Assembly (NCBI GenBank): GCA_022824145.1
Contig: JAJEAY010000074.1
Location: 1 to 40,062, forward strand
DNA: 40,062 nucleotides
Source of the DNA: Rhodobacter sp.
GTDB lineage: Bacteria; Pseudomonadota; Alphaproteobacteria; Rhodobacterales; Rhodobacteraceae
Reading direction: 5' to 3'
Below are positions 26,602 to 34,736 of the stretch, piece by piece. The position numbers and the translations under genes were made by a program. The number at the start of each line of letters is the position of its first letter. Positions within the stretch are counted from its first letter, which is position 1. The notes under the pieces are model-generated. The model saw only the letters and a list, made by a program, of their open reading frames with translations. It did not search any database and had not been told where the DNA came from.

Positions 26602-27615
26602 TCAGAACTCCAATTGCACCTTGATCGTCAAGGACGGCGTGTTGCGGATCTTCGCAAATGCGGCTTCGGCATCTTCGGCGGCAAAGGTTTCACGGATCAT
26701 GGCTCTCGGCCGCAAATCGCCATTTTCCAGCCATTTCACGACCTGAGGCAGCAGCCTTCGGTTCAACCGTGAGCCGTGGATGGCGACTTCCTTGCTGACG
26801 ATGTCCTTTTGCACGACCGAAACCGGTCGGGTTGAGAACCCCAGCAGTCCAATACGTCCGGCAGGGCTGATGATCTGCAGTGCTTCGGCAAGAAGATCCG
26901 GCTCTCCGGCCGCATCGACTATCACCGTCGGACCCAGTCCACCTGTTTCGCTGGCCACGGCGAGCCGGACGTTTCCCGGCTCTGCCCGAACGGTTTCATC
27001 CGCGCCGAATTCATGGGCAAACTCCAGCCGTGCATCATCCAGATCTGCAACGATGCAGCGTGCGCCCTTCAGTTTGGCTACCTGCAGCACCGTCAAGCCG
27101 ATGGGTCCGGCACCGTAGATCAGCAAACTGTCGGTCTCGGTGCAACCGGTAAGGGATAGAATGTTGGCGGCTATCGAGAACGGCTCTGCAAGAGCCGCGA
27201 CATCAATGGGCAGGTCCTGGGACACGCGCACGGCATTCCGCGAAGGAACGGTCACGAAACTGCGGAACCCTCCATCCCGATGCACCCCCAGAACCTCAAG
27301 ATCTGTGCATACATTTGGGCGCCCAATCCCACAGGAATGGCAATTCCCACAGGAAATCACCGGATCGATCACGACCGTGTCGCCCACATCCATGTCGGTG
27401 ACGCCTGTTCCGACCGCGGCGACCGTGCCTGCCATCTCATGGCCGATGATCCTCGGATAATGGACAAACGGATTGCTACCCTCCAAAATATGTATATCCG
27501 ACCCACAGATTCCTGCACGCCTGATGCTCACCATGATCTCTCCGGGACCAGGCATGGTCTGACTGTCTTGTCGGATGCCAAGAACGAGCGGTTCTTCAAC
27601 TGTGATCGCGATCAT
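26602..27615 (-). CDS. Zinc-dependent alcohol dehydrogenase, L-galactonate/L-gulonate 5-dehydrogenase type
   Basis: A 337-residue medium-chain dehydrogenase. The catalytic zinc ligands are Cys37 (AGICGSDIH) and His59–Glu60 (IIGHE). The structural zinc site has Cys89, Cys92, Cys95 and Cys103, and the NAD fold is at GAGPIGLTVLQ. The run SNPFVHYPRIIGHE, the GVHRDGGF motif and the late KEVAIHGSR segment resemble E. coli LgoD (YjjN) and RspB, which oxidise L-galactonate or L-gulonate at C5 to tagaturonate or fructuronate. The assignment to an aldonate is therefore reasoned, not certain; L-idonate or another polyol remains possible. It is divergent from the GntR gene, with the shared operator between them, and upstream of the lactonase. 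Confidence 0.85.
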   Translation of the reverse strand: MIAITVEEPLVLGIRQDSQTMPGPGEIMVSIRRAGICGSDIHILEGSNPFVHYPRIIGHEMAGTVAAVGTGVTDMDVGDTVVIDPVISCGNCHSCGIGRPNVCTDLEVLGVHRDGGFRSFVTVPSRNAVRVSQDLPIDVAALAEPFSIAANILSLTGCTETDSLLIYGAGPIGLTVLQVAKLKGARCIVADLDDARLEFAHEFGADETVRAEPGNVRLAVASETGGLGPTVIVDAAGEPDLLAEALQIISPAGRIGLLGFSTRPVSVVQKDIVSKEVAIHGSRLNRRLLPQVVKWLENGDLRPRAMIRETFAAEDAEAAFAKIRNTPSLTIKVQLEF

Positions 27616-27657
27616 GTACCGGTTCTTGCTTGGCGGGTTTAGGTTTCAAGGGCAATG

Positions 27658-27674
27658 ACTGCCATGGTAGTGTG
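27658..27674. promoter_or_regulatory. Candidate GntR operator, site 2 (zinc dehydrogenase/GntR divergent gap)
   Basis: ACTGCCATGGTAGTGTG is identical over 17 bases to the reverse complement of 20336–20352 upstream of the importer. Its 14-bp core (27658–27671) is palindromic around CCATGG apart from one pair. It lies 43 bp from the dehydrogenase start and 37 bp from the GntR ATG, where binding would affect both promoters. Confidence 0.65.
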
Positions 27675-27710
27675 CCAATAGATTGAAATCAAGGAAGGTA
27701 GTTGGATTTG

Positions 27711-28415
27711 ATGACAGCGGTCGAAAACAATGGGGTGCCAAATCTCACTCTAGACAGAAAGGTGCCTGTAACTGCACAGGTTCACGCGCATCTCCGGCAA
27801 CTGATCCTCCGGCTGCACCTAAAGCCGGGAGAAGCCTTGAGTGAGAAAGACCTGTCAGTAAGACTCGGACTCAGCAGGACTCCGGTTCGCGAAGCCTTTA
27901 TCCGTCTCGCAGAGGAAGGGCTGGTCGACATTTACCCGCAGCGCGGTACGCTAGTCGCTCCAATTCGGATTGCCGAGGTCAAGGAAGCGCATTTCATCCG
28001 CCGGGTGCTGGAATTTGCGGTCGTCCGCAGCGCGGCGGAACATGCCGACAGGCGGAATTTGCAGCGAATTGAGGAAAACCTGCAACAGCAGGCCGATGCG
28101 CAGGGATGTGAGGATTTTGAGGCGTTCATGGATCTTGACGAGACATTTCACCGTCTGCTCAGCGAGAGCGTTACTCTGCCGCGCGCTTGGAAAGTCATCC
28201 AGAGCGTCAAGGGTCAGCTGGACCGCGTACGGTACTTTATCCTGCCTGAACCCGGCCACAGCGACCTCATCCGTCAGCAACATGGTGCGATTTTCCAGGC
28301 AATAAAGGCGAATGATGCTGATTGGGCGGAACGTGAAATGCGTGAACATCTTGATGAAATCTGGGCCTCGATCAATCAACTAATGAAGGACAACCGGGAA
28401 TTCTTCAAGGACTGA
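27711..28415 (+). CDS. GntR-family transcriptional regulator (FadR/FCD type)
   Basis: A 234-residue regulator. The N-terminal winged helix (about residues 15–80) has LSVRLGLSRTPVREAFIRLA, the GntR recognition helix. The C-terminal FCD domain shows the metal-binding pattern Asp-x3-His (DETFHRLL) with later histidines in RQQHGAIF and MREHLDEIW. FCD regulators usually bind a small carboxylate or sugar acid, which fits an aldonate intermediate of this cassette as inducer. The ATG at 27711 is preceded by AAGGAAGG at 27691; in-frame TTG codons at 27702 and 27708 are alternatives. The 17-bp repeat on its own promoter and on the importer suggests it represses both. It is followed 38 bp later by the aldo-keto reductase. 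Confidence 0.92.
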   Translation: MTAVENNGVPNLTLDRKVPVTAQVHAHLRQLILRLHLKPGEALSEKDLSVRLGLSRTPVREAFIRLAEEGLVDIYPQRGTLVAPIRIAEVKEAHFIRRVLEFAVVRSAAEHADRRNLQRIEENLQQQADAQGCEDFEAFMDLDETFHRLLSESVTLPRAWKVIQSVKGQLDRVRYFILPEPGHSDLIRQQHGAIFQAIKANDADWAEREMREHLDEIWASINQLMKDNREFFKD

Positions 28416-28453
28416 GCTGCAGCAGGCCAGCCAAGTGGACGGGAGCTTTGACC

Positions 28454-29419
28454 ATGAACCTCAATGACCTCGGATTTGGCGGCGCCCCGCTCGGTGGGCT
28501 GCTTGATCCGGTGGATGACGCAGCGGCTTCACAAACGTTGCAGGCGGCGTTGGATGCAGGAATCCGATATTTTGACACCGCGCCATTCTACGGTTTCGGG
28601 CTGTCCGAACGACGAATAGGTGACGCGGTCCGTGGCAGCGAGGGGGTCAGGCTGTCCACCAAGGCGGGACGGGTTCTGCAACCGGGGCTGGCGGAGAATG
28701 CAGTGGAACTGGGCTGGCCAAACCCGCTGCCGTTCCGCCCGGTCTTTGACTACAGTTACGATGGCATCATGCGCTCATACGAGGACAGCCTGCAGCGTCT
28801 GGGCCTGGATCGCATAGACATCCTGTATTTGCACGATATCGGCGCATTCACCCATAAAGATCCCTCCGAAGAAGCCCGTCATTTCAAGGATGCAATGACC
28901 GGAGGATACCGGGCACTGGACGAATTGCGGCGCTCTGGTGACGTGTCCTCAATCGGAATCGGTGTCAACGAAACCGATGTAAGCCTCCGTGTTCTGGAAC
29001 ATGGCGACTGGAATATCTTTCTGTTGGCGGGGCGGTACACGCTTTTGGAGCAGGAAGCGCTGATCCCCCTGTTTCATCGATGCGGGGAACGGGGCATCAG
29101 GGTGGTGATCGGCGGACCTTTCAACTCCGGCATTCTGGTGGGCGGTAGCACCTGGAATTACGCCGAAGCCCCGGCACCCGTCCGTGAAAGGGCGGCCCGG
29201 CTGCAAGCGGTCTGCGAAGCGCATTCCGTCCCTCTCCCGGCGGCGGCACTGCAGTTCCCGATCGCGCACCCGGTTGTGAAATGGGTTATTCCCGGCGCAC
29301 GCACACCTGAAGAACTAAAGCAGATTCTGGCCTGGAGCGAGACAGGAATTCCGGCCAAGCTGTGGGCGGACCTGAAATCGGAGGGCTTGCTTGATCCCTG
29401 TGCCCCGACACCAGACTAA
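28454..29419 (+). CDS. Aldo-keto reductase, D-threo-aldose/L-fucose/L-galactose 1-dehydrogenase type
   Basis: A 321-residue TIM-barrel NAD(P)-dependent enzyme. The catalytic tetrad is visible: Asp41 and Tyr46 (FDTAPFYG), Lys70 (LSTKAGR) and His127 (ILYLHDI). The opening LGFGGAPLGGL, the RPVFDYSYDGIMRSYEDSLQ segment and the C-terminal VVKWVIPGARTPEEL match the group that oxidises L-fucose, L-galactose or D-arabinose at C1 to lactones, which also includes pyridoxal dehydrogenase. It would supply the substrate of the lactonase encoded nearby. The ATG at 28454 has GGGAG eight bases upstream; a TTG two codons earlier is less likely. It is probably cotranscribed with the GntR gene. Confidence 0.88.
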   Translation: MNLNDLGFGGAPLGGLLDPVDDAAASQTLQAALDAGIRYFDTAPFYGFGLSERRIGDAVRGSEGVRLSTKAGRVLQPGLAENAVELGWPNPLPFRPVFDYSYDGIMRSYEDSLQRLGLDRIDILYLHDIGAFTHKDPSEEARHFKDAMTGGYRALDELRRSGDVSSIGIGVNETDVSLRVLEHGDWNIFLLAGRYTLLEQEALIPLFHRCGERGIRVVIGGPFNSGILVGGSTWNYAEAPAPVRERAARLQAVCEAHSVPLPAAALQFPIAHPVVKWVIPGARTPEELKQILAWSETGIPAKLWADLKSEGLLDPCAPTPD

Positions 29420-29767
29420 CTGCCTGCGTAACAGGACGAATTTGAACCGCTAAAGCTCAGATTCTAGTCCCACTTCCATTGTTTGAGCGATGGTTTAGGT
29501 TGCCACAATCGGAGCGCATACATCAACTGCGAAATTCTGGATGCGATGGCCCGGCAATCGGGGCTATGCATCGGCGGCCGCCGAACTGAAGCCACGGGGG
29601 TATGGGATGCGGCACAATTCTTTTTCTTACGGCATCGGCGTTTCTGCTTGATGGCCATTTTGGCTTTGCGTTGATGAAGGCGCACGGTCAGCAGTAGTGG
29701 CCGGCAGAACCGATGCTATTCATCTGGTTGTGATGGCCGACCATTGCGTGGGGTTCCGCTTGGCAGG
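29420..29767. other. 348-bp gap between convergent reductase and mlaF
   Basis: No gene, clear terminator or repeat was recognised. It marks the right edge of the sugar cassette against the housekeeping block. Confidence 0.45.
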
Positions 29768-30514
29768 TTATCGCAGGGTCTCAATCGGGCCCTCTGCGCT
29801 ACCTTCAATGAACTGCCGTAGATGTGGTTCTGCCGCAATGTCCATTTCCGTTGCCGGACCTTCCCACTTGATTACGCCGTCGTGGAGCATCGCGACCCTG
29901 TCAGCGATTGTGCGTACCGAACTCATATCGTGTGTAATTGTGATCGCCGTGGCACCCATCTCTTTGACGATTTCCCGAATCAAATCGTTGATGACGCTTG
30001 CCATGATCGGATCAAGCCCGGTCGTTGGTTCGTCGAAAAAGATGATCTCCGGGTCGGTTGCGATTGCGCGGGCCAGCCCGACCCGCTTGCGCATGCCACC
30101 CGAAAGTTCGGACGGATAGAGATCAGCGGTCTGCGGTCCCAATCCAACCCGGCGCAGCTTGGTAACTGCGATTTCCCGGGCCTCATGCTTCGGAAGCTTT
30201 GATGTGCTTCGAAGCAGGCGGAAGGCCACATTCTGCCAGACGTTGAGCGAATCGAACAATGCCGCGCTCTGGAAGAGCATTCCGAATCGAGCAAGAAATG
30301 CGTCTCGCTTGGAGTGACGTATGTCCTTCCCTTCAAGCAGGATCGCACCAGCGTCTGGTGTTACCAGACCAAGAATGCATTTGAGCGTAACTGACTTTCC
30401 GGTGCCCGATCCGCCGATGATCACCATACTTTCGCCACGGTTAACCGCGAGATTGACCCCGCGCAGGACTGGGTTTCCGCCAAATGCCTTGTGGACCGCG
30501 CGGAGTTCAATCAT
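29768..30514 (-). CDS. mlaF: Phospholipid-transport ABC ATPase (MlaF/Ttg2A family)
   Basis: A 248-residue ATPase that energises retrograde or anterograde phospholipid movement between inner and outer membranes, with MlaE as permease. Walker A IIGGSGTGKS is at 32–41, the signature LSGGMRKRVGLARA and Walker B IIFFDEPTTGLDP are intact, and THDM carries the switch histidine. The start is uncertain: I use the ATG at 30514 (MIELRAVHKAFGG), where the fold begins, while ATGs at 30541 and 30592 lengthen the N-terminus with unrelated residues. It is downstream of mlaE in the alr–mlaE–mlaF operon. No MCE-domain protein (MlaD) follows; the next genes belong to the sugar cassette. Confidence 0.88.
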   Translation of the reverse strand: MIELRAVHKAFGGNPVLRGVNLAVNRGESMVIIGGSGTGKSVTLKCILGLVTPDAGAILLEGKDIRHSKRDAFLARFGMLFQSAALFDSLNVWQNVAFRLLRSTSKLPKHEAREIAVTKLRRVGLGPQTADLYPSELSGGMRKRVGLARAIATDPEIIFFDEPTTGLDPIMASVINDLIREIVKEMGATAITITHDMSSVRTIADRVAMLHDGVIKWEGPATEMDIAAEPHLRQFIEGSAEGPIETLR

Positions 30515-30629
30515 TGCTGTATGCTCGCCTGGATCTGGCATTGAAGTCTCGTTTTGCGAACCGGGGATTTTACCGGCGATCCGATCCCGCATATCGGACG
30601 CTGTGGGATGTGGAGACCGTCGGTGCGCA

Positions 30630-31409
30630 TCAGAAGAACAGTTCCGTAAGCAGATAGTTTGATGCGAGAATCAGAATCGAAGACGACACCACCGCGTTGG
30701 TCGTTGCACGACCGACCCCGCGAGCGCCGCGGTCTGAATTCATCCCATGGTAGCATCCCATCAACGCGACGATGAAGCCAAAGACACTCGCCTTGACGAG
30801 GCCGGAGTATATGTCCGCCGCCTCGAGAAATTCCCAAGTGTTGCGCAGATAGACAGAGGTATTGAAATCAAGCCTTGCGACACCAACAAGATAGCCGCCC
30901 ATGATGCCAATCACGTCGCCTACTGCGGCAAGCATCGGTAGAGCTATGGTCGCTGCCAGAACACGGGGAACGGCAAGGTATTTCACCGGGTTCATTGACA
31001 GCGTGACGAGGGCGTCGATCTGTTCAGTCACTTTCATCGTGCCGAGTTCAGCAGCGATGGATGCGGAGACGCGTCCGGCGACCATAAGGCCGGTCAGCAC
31101 AGGTCCGAGTTCCCGCACAATGCCGATTGCGATGATCTGAGGGACAACTGCCTCGGCGTTGAAGCGTGTTCCGCCGGAATAGATCTGCAGAGCGAGCGCT
31201 CCGCCAGTGAACAATGTGGTCAAGCCGACCACAGGAAGACTGAAATATCCGATTGTAAGGAACGCCGAGAGAAACTCGCGGACGTAGAACGGCGGACGGA
31301 TGACATGGCTGAGGGTAACGGCGCAGAAAACCGCAACCCGACCGATGGCCGCGAGCATCGCAAGCGTGGACCGACCGACAGCGGCACAGAGCCCAGAGAG
31401 CACCTTCAT
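30630..31409 (-). CDS. mlaE: Phospholipid-transport ABC permease (MlaE family)
   Basis: A 259-residue inner-membrane protein with five to six helices and the MlaE/YrbE landmarks: LPVVGLTTLFTGGALALQIY, IVRELGPVLTGLMVAGRVSA, AELGTMKVTEQIDALVTLSM and the C-terminal NAVVSSSILILASNYLLTEL. It forms the channel core of the lipid transporter together with MlaF and an MCE protein. The start ATG overlaps the alr stop in ATGA, so it is coupled to alanine racemase. The MCE partner is not in this window. Confidence 0.93.
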   Translation of the reverse strand: MKVLSGLCAAVGRSTLAMLAAIGRVAVFCAVTLSHVIRPPFYVREFLSAFLTIGYFSLPVVGLTTLFTGGALALQIYSGGTRFNAEAVVPQIIAIGIVRELGPVLTGLMVAGRVSASIAAELGTMKVTEQIDALVTLSMNPVKYLAVPRVLAATIALPMLAAVGDVIGIMGGYLVGVARLDFNTSVYLRNTWEFLEAADIYSGLVKASVFGFIVALMGCYHGMNSDRGARGVGRATTNAVVSSSILILASNYLLTELFF

Positions 31410-32452
31410 GGTCCACCCCTGTAGCAGCGGGTATATCTTTCCCCGAGCGAAGTGAGGATCTCGTATCCGATGGTGTTAGCGGAGTCAGCGAGTCCATCAA
31501 CGCTCTGGCTTCCACAGATCAAGTCCAGCGTTTCCGGCTCCTTGTCAAGATGGGTAATGTCGACGGTGACCAAATCCATGGAAACCCGCCCGACGAGAGG
31601 GCAGGGAGAGCCGTCTGCGAACAGTGTCGCATGGTTCGACAGCGAACGCAGGAGTCCGTCCGCATATCCCGCAGCGACTGTTGCTATCAGTGAATTCCTG
31701 TCCGCAACCCATGAGTTTCCGTAACCCACAGTCTCTCCGGCCGTGACCCGACGAGTCTGAACGACCGGAACCGAAAGTGTGACAACCGGGCAGGCATCCC
31801 TGAAAGGAAGACCTCCATACAGTCCGATTCCTGGGCGGGTAAGGTTGAAATGGAATTCGGGCCCGAGCAGAATTCCGCCGGTTGCAGCGAGAGAAAGCGG
31901 AATGCCATCGCCATATGCCATTTCGCGGAACTGGCTGAGCTGCTGTTCGTTCATCGAGTGGTTGGCTTCATCGGCGCATGCCAGGTGGCTGATCAGGAGC
32001 AGTGGATTCTTTTGCAGCGCCGTTTCACGGACAGCGGCCCAATCGCTTGGCTCAAATCCGAGGCGGTTCATTCCGGTATCGAGCTGAATGCCGAATTTTG
32101 TGTTTGGCAGTGCTTCCATATGTCGGTTCAGCTGTTCGACGGAATTCAGGAGCGGGATAATGCTGTGACCGGCAATCAGATCCGTATCGCCGGGCATGTG
32201 GCCAGCGTAGCAGAAGATGCGGTCTGCCTCATCTATGGCTTTCCGAACCACTGCGCCCTCCGAGGCGCTGGCGACGAAAAACGATCGCGCACCTGCGTTT
32301 TTGAGTGCGCGCGCAACTTGGACGCCACCGAGACCGTAGCCGTTTGCCTTGACAGTCGCTGCGGTTTCGACGGAGGGGGCGGAAAGTCTGTCAAGCGCTT
32401 TCCAGTTCTGCGCTACCGCGTCAAGGTCGATGGACAGGAATCCAGTACTCAT
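31406..32452 (-). CDS. alr: Alanine racemase
   Basis: This PLP enzyme makes D-alanine for peptidoglycan. The 348-residue protein has the PLP lysine Lys35 in ATVKANGYGLGG and the catalytic tyrosine segment ETVGYGNSW near residue 243, followed by the conserved AAGYADGLLR. The C-terminal β-domain ends in EILTSLGERYTRCY. I chose the ATG at 32452, where MSTGFLSIDLDAVAQNW begins the family pattern; the frame is open to 32668 but codes for unrelated sequence. It is coupled by a 4-bp overlap to mlaE. Confidence 0.94.
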   Translation of the reverse strand: MSTGFLSIDLDAVAQNWKALDRLSAPSVETAATVKANGYGLGGVQVARALKNAGARSFFVASASEGAVVRKAIDEADRIFCYAGHMPGDTDLIAGHSIIPLLNSVEQLNRHMEALPNTKFGIQLDTGMNRLGFEPSDWAAVRETALQKNPLLLISHLACADEANHSMNEQQLSQFREMAYGDGIPLSLAATGGILLGPEFHFNLTRPGIGLYGGLPFRDACPVVTLSVPVVQTRRVTAGETVGYGNSWVADRNSLIATVAAGYADGLLRSLSNHATLFADGSPCPLVGRVSMDLVTVDITHLDKEPETLDLICGSQSVDGLADSANTIGYEILTSLGERYTRCYRGGP

Positions 32453-32836
32453 GGAGCCGCGTTGTGGAGTGACGGACTTGGCTACGCAAGTGAAAAGCGG
32501 TGACCTTGCCAGCAGCCTGACCGCAGTCTTTCCGACCCAGCCGCGTTCCGAGCTGATTGCCTGCGAATAGTCCTGGCTGCAAGGCGGATTCCATTGATCC
32601 TTACCGAGTTGAATGACACGGTCTGCGTCCGGAGAGTGTTCCAGGGTAGGAACAAGAGGGCGCCACACCGACCCGCCCTCATGAATTGCGGGGGTCAGAC
32701 CTACCTGGCTGATAGAGCCGACCTGCGGCTCAGATCGGAGTGGAAACCATAGTCCAGCGTTGCTCAGTTCGTCTCCTGACCGCGATAGTCATGCCAGTAA
32801 GAATAGCTGAGTGTCTCCGGTAAACGGAGCCACAAC
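32453..32836. other. Gap between dnaB and alr
   Basis: No gene recognised. A small 6-bp stem (GAGCCG/CGGCTC, 32713–32729) is present. The alr promoter should lie here, but no clear −35/−10 pair was found. Confidence 0.45.
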
Positions 32837-32858
32837 CCCGGAAAATTGCGTTTTCGGG
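32837..32858 (-). terminator. Terminator-like hairpin directly after dnaB
   Basis: On the minus strand, immediately after the dnaB TGA, CCCGAAAA pairs with TTTTCCGGG with one bulged base, closing the loop CGCAA. A weak T-containing tail (TTGTGG) follows. Confidence 0.4.
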
Positions 32859-34349
32859 TCAATGTCCTGAATCACCGTCCTGCTGCCATGGGCGGACCAA
32901 ATTTCCGAAGCGCGTGAACCGGCCTTCGAAGCTGAGGTCGACCGTACCGATAGGTCCATGACGCTGCTTTCCGATTACGATCTCCGCGCGCCCGTGGACG
33001 TTGTCCATTTTCTTCTGCCATTCCGCGATGGCCTCGAGATCGTGGTCACCGGGCTTTTCGCGCTCTAGATAGTACTCTTCGCGGAATACGAACATCACGA
33101 CATCGGCGTCCTGTTCGATCGAGCCAGATTCCCGCAGATCCGCAAGCTGCGGACGCTTGTCCTCACGCTGCTCGACCTGTCGGGAGAGCTGGGAAAGCGC
33201 GACAACGGGAATGTCGAGTTCCTTGGCGATGGCCTTGAGTCCTTGGGTGATTTCCGCGACTTCGTTGACCCGGTTGTCTTTCGCCGAGGCCGGACGCACG
33301 AGCTGAAGGTAGTCGACGAACAAAGCGTCTAGCCCATGAGTCCGCTTCAGCCGTCTCGCACGGGCCAGAAGCTGGCTGATGGGAAGCGCCGGAGTGTCAT
33401 CAATGTATAGCGGACAGGCTTCCAGGTCTTTCGCGGCATCGTAGAATCTACGTAGTTCAATTTCCGTCAGGTCGCCGCGGCGGACCTGATCGCTGGGAAC
33501 CTCCGACGCTTGAGCGAGAATCCGCGACGCAAGCTGCTCGGCGCTCATTTCAAGGCTGAAAAAACCAACGACACCACCTTCGACTGCCCCTTTTGAACCG
33601 TCCGGAAGCGTTCCCTGCCTGAACTTCCGGGCAATGTTGAAGGCGATGTTGGTGGCAAGGGCGGTCTTTCCCATGGAAGGCCGGCCAGCGACAATAAGCA
33701 GGTCCGAACGGTGAAGACCGCCGAGTTTCCTGTCCAGATCCGAAAAGTCCGTGGCAATTCCAGCAAGGCCTCCGTCACGTTGGAGAGCCGCGCTCGCAAC
33801 GTGTATCGCGTCCGTCACGGACTTGAGAAAACTCTGGAAGCCGGAATCGACCCGCCCCTTTTCCCCTAGGCTGTATAGCGCCTGCTCGGCCTCGACGATC
33901 TGATCCTTGGGTGCGCTCGCTACGTCAACCCGGCCAGCCTTTTCGGAAATGTCCGCTCCCAACTGGATCAACTCGCGTCTGATCGCTAGGTCATAGATCA
34001 ATTGTGCATAGTCGCGGGAGGCGAGGCTCGAGATCGCTGCGCCCGCGAGCCTTGCCAGATAGACCGGACCACCGAGTTCCTTGAGCCCTTCATCTTCCTC
34101 GAGGAAAGCCTTGAGCGTTACCGGTGAGGCCAAAGTGTTCAGTTTGATTCGTTCTGCCGCCACCTGAAATATCCGGGCGTGCACCGGATCGTAGAAGTGT
34201 TCAGGCTGGACGATTGCGCTGATGCGGTCATAGGTATCGTTGTTTGTCAGGATTGCGCCAAGCAGCTGCTGCTCCGCCTCGACATTGTTGGGCAGCGTGG
34301 TGGCTTCCTGCATCGCCAGGTCAGGATGGATGCGTGTAATTTCGCTCAT
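32859..34349 (-). CDS. dnaB: Replicative DNA helicase
   Basis: This hexameric 5′–3′ helicase drives the replication fork. The 496-residue protein has the DnaB N-terminal domain (about residues 18–120; NNVEAEQQLLGAIL) and a RecA-like C-terminal domain. Walker A GRPSMGKT is at 222–229, then VVGFFSLEMSAEQLASRI, Walker B LDALFVDYLQLV, and the DnaB-specific SRQVEQREDKRPQLADLRES. The C-terminus has the usual arginine-finger and KQRHGPIG region. There is no intein at the P-loop. It starts at the ATG at 34349. Its upstream gap carries three DnaA-box-like sites. Confidence 0.97.
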   Translation of the reverse strand: MSEITRIHPDLAMQEATTLPNNVEAEQQLLGAILTNNDTYDRISAIVQPEHFYDPVHARIFQVAAERIKLNTLASPVTLKAFLEEDEGLKELGGPVYLARLAGAAISSLASRDYAQLIYDLAIRRELIQLGADISEKAGRVDVASAPKDQIVEAEQALYSLGEKGRVDSGFQSFLKSVTDAIHVASAALQRDGGLAGIATDFSDLDRKLGGLHRSDLLIVAGRPSMGKTALATNIAFNIARKFRQGTLPDGSKGAVEGGVVGFFSLEMSAEQLASRILAQASEVPSDQVRRGDLTEIELRRFYDAAKDLEACPLYIDDTPALPISQLLARARRLKRTHGLDALFVDYLQLVRPASAKDNRVNEVAEITQGLKAIAKELDIPVVALSQLSRQVEQREDKRPQLADLRESGSIEQDADVVMFVFREEYYLEREKPGDHDLEAIAEWQKKMDNVHGRAEIVIGKQRHGPIGTVDLSFEGRFTRFGNLVRPWQQDGDSGH

Positions 34350-34736
34350 TTGGTTTCAGTCTCCGGTTCGGATACCGGATTGGCTAGTTGGGCAAACATG
34401 TCAAATTCTGGAAAAACCCGTGAACAACCCAGCGTGGACGCAGAATTGAGAATGTGTCGCCATCAGCTCCCTCCTAATATCTTGTGAGATTCGCGAATTC
34501 CCTGACACTATATGGGGTCTTCCTGATTCTTGCACTGAAATTTATTCACAGAGGAAAGGTGCCGGAGCGGACGTATTCTCCACAGAAATGTGTCACTTTT
34601 CCACAGAGATCGCATGATTTGGCTGAGTCGTCCTAAACAATTGCTGACGCAGAGTTCCGTTCTCTGGCTTGGGGGCGGATTGAAGGGTCCGAATTGCCCG
34701 TCACATGCCTGAACGCCGGACGGTGATGCGCTGAAA
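34350..34736. other. dnaB upstream region with clustered DnaA-box-like sites
   Basis: A 387-bp non-coding gap between dnaB and the WYL regulator gene, both on the minus strand. It is locally A+T rich (about 34470–34610) and holds the three sites listed separately. No gene is supported. Confidence 0.5.
34542..34605 (+). promoter_or_regulatory. Three same-strand DnaA-box-like 9-mers
   Basis: TTATTCACA (34542–34550), TTCTCCACA (34576–34584) and TTTTCCACA (34597–34605). The first and third fit TTWTNCACA; the second has one deviation. Starts are 34 and 21 bp apart, so the last two lie on the same face of the helix. They are about 190–260 bp upstream of the dnaB start. Confidence 0.5.

Noticed and set aside
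29464-29685. A basic, lysine-rich minus-strand frame in the gap before mlaF
   Set aside because: No known family, no ribosome site, and the sequence looks like a chance reading of non-coding DNA.
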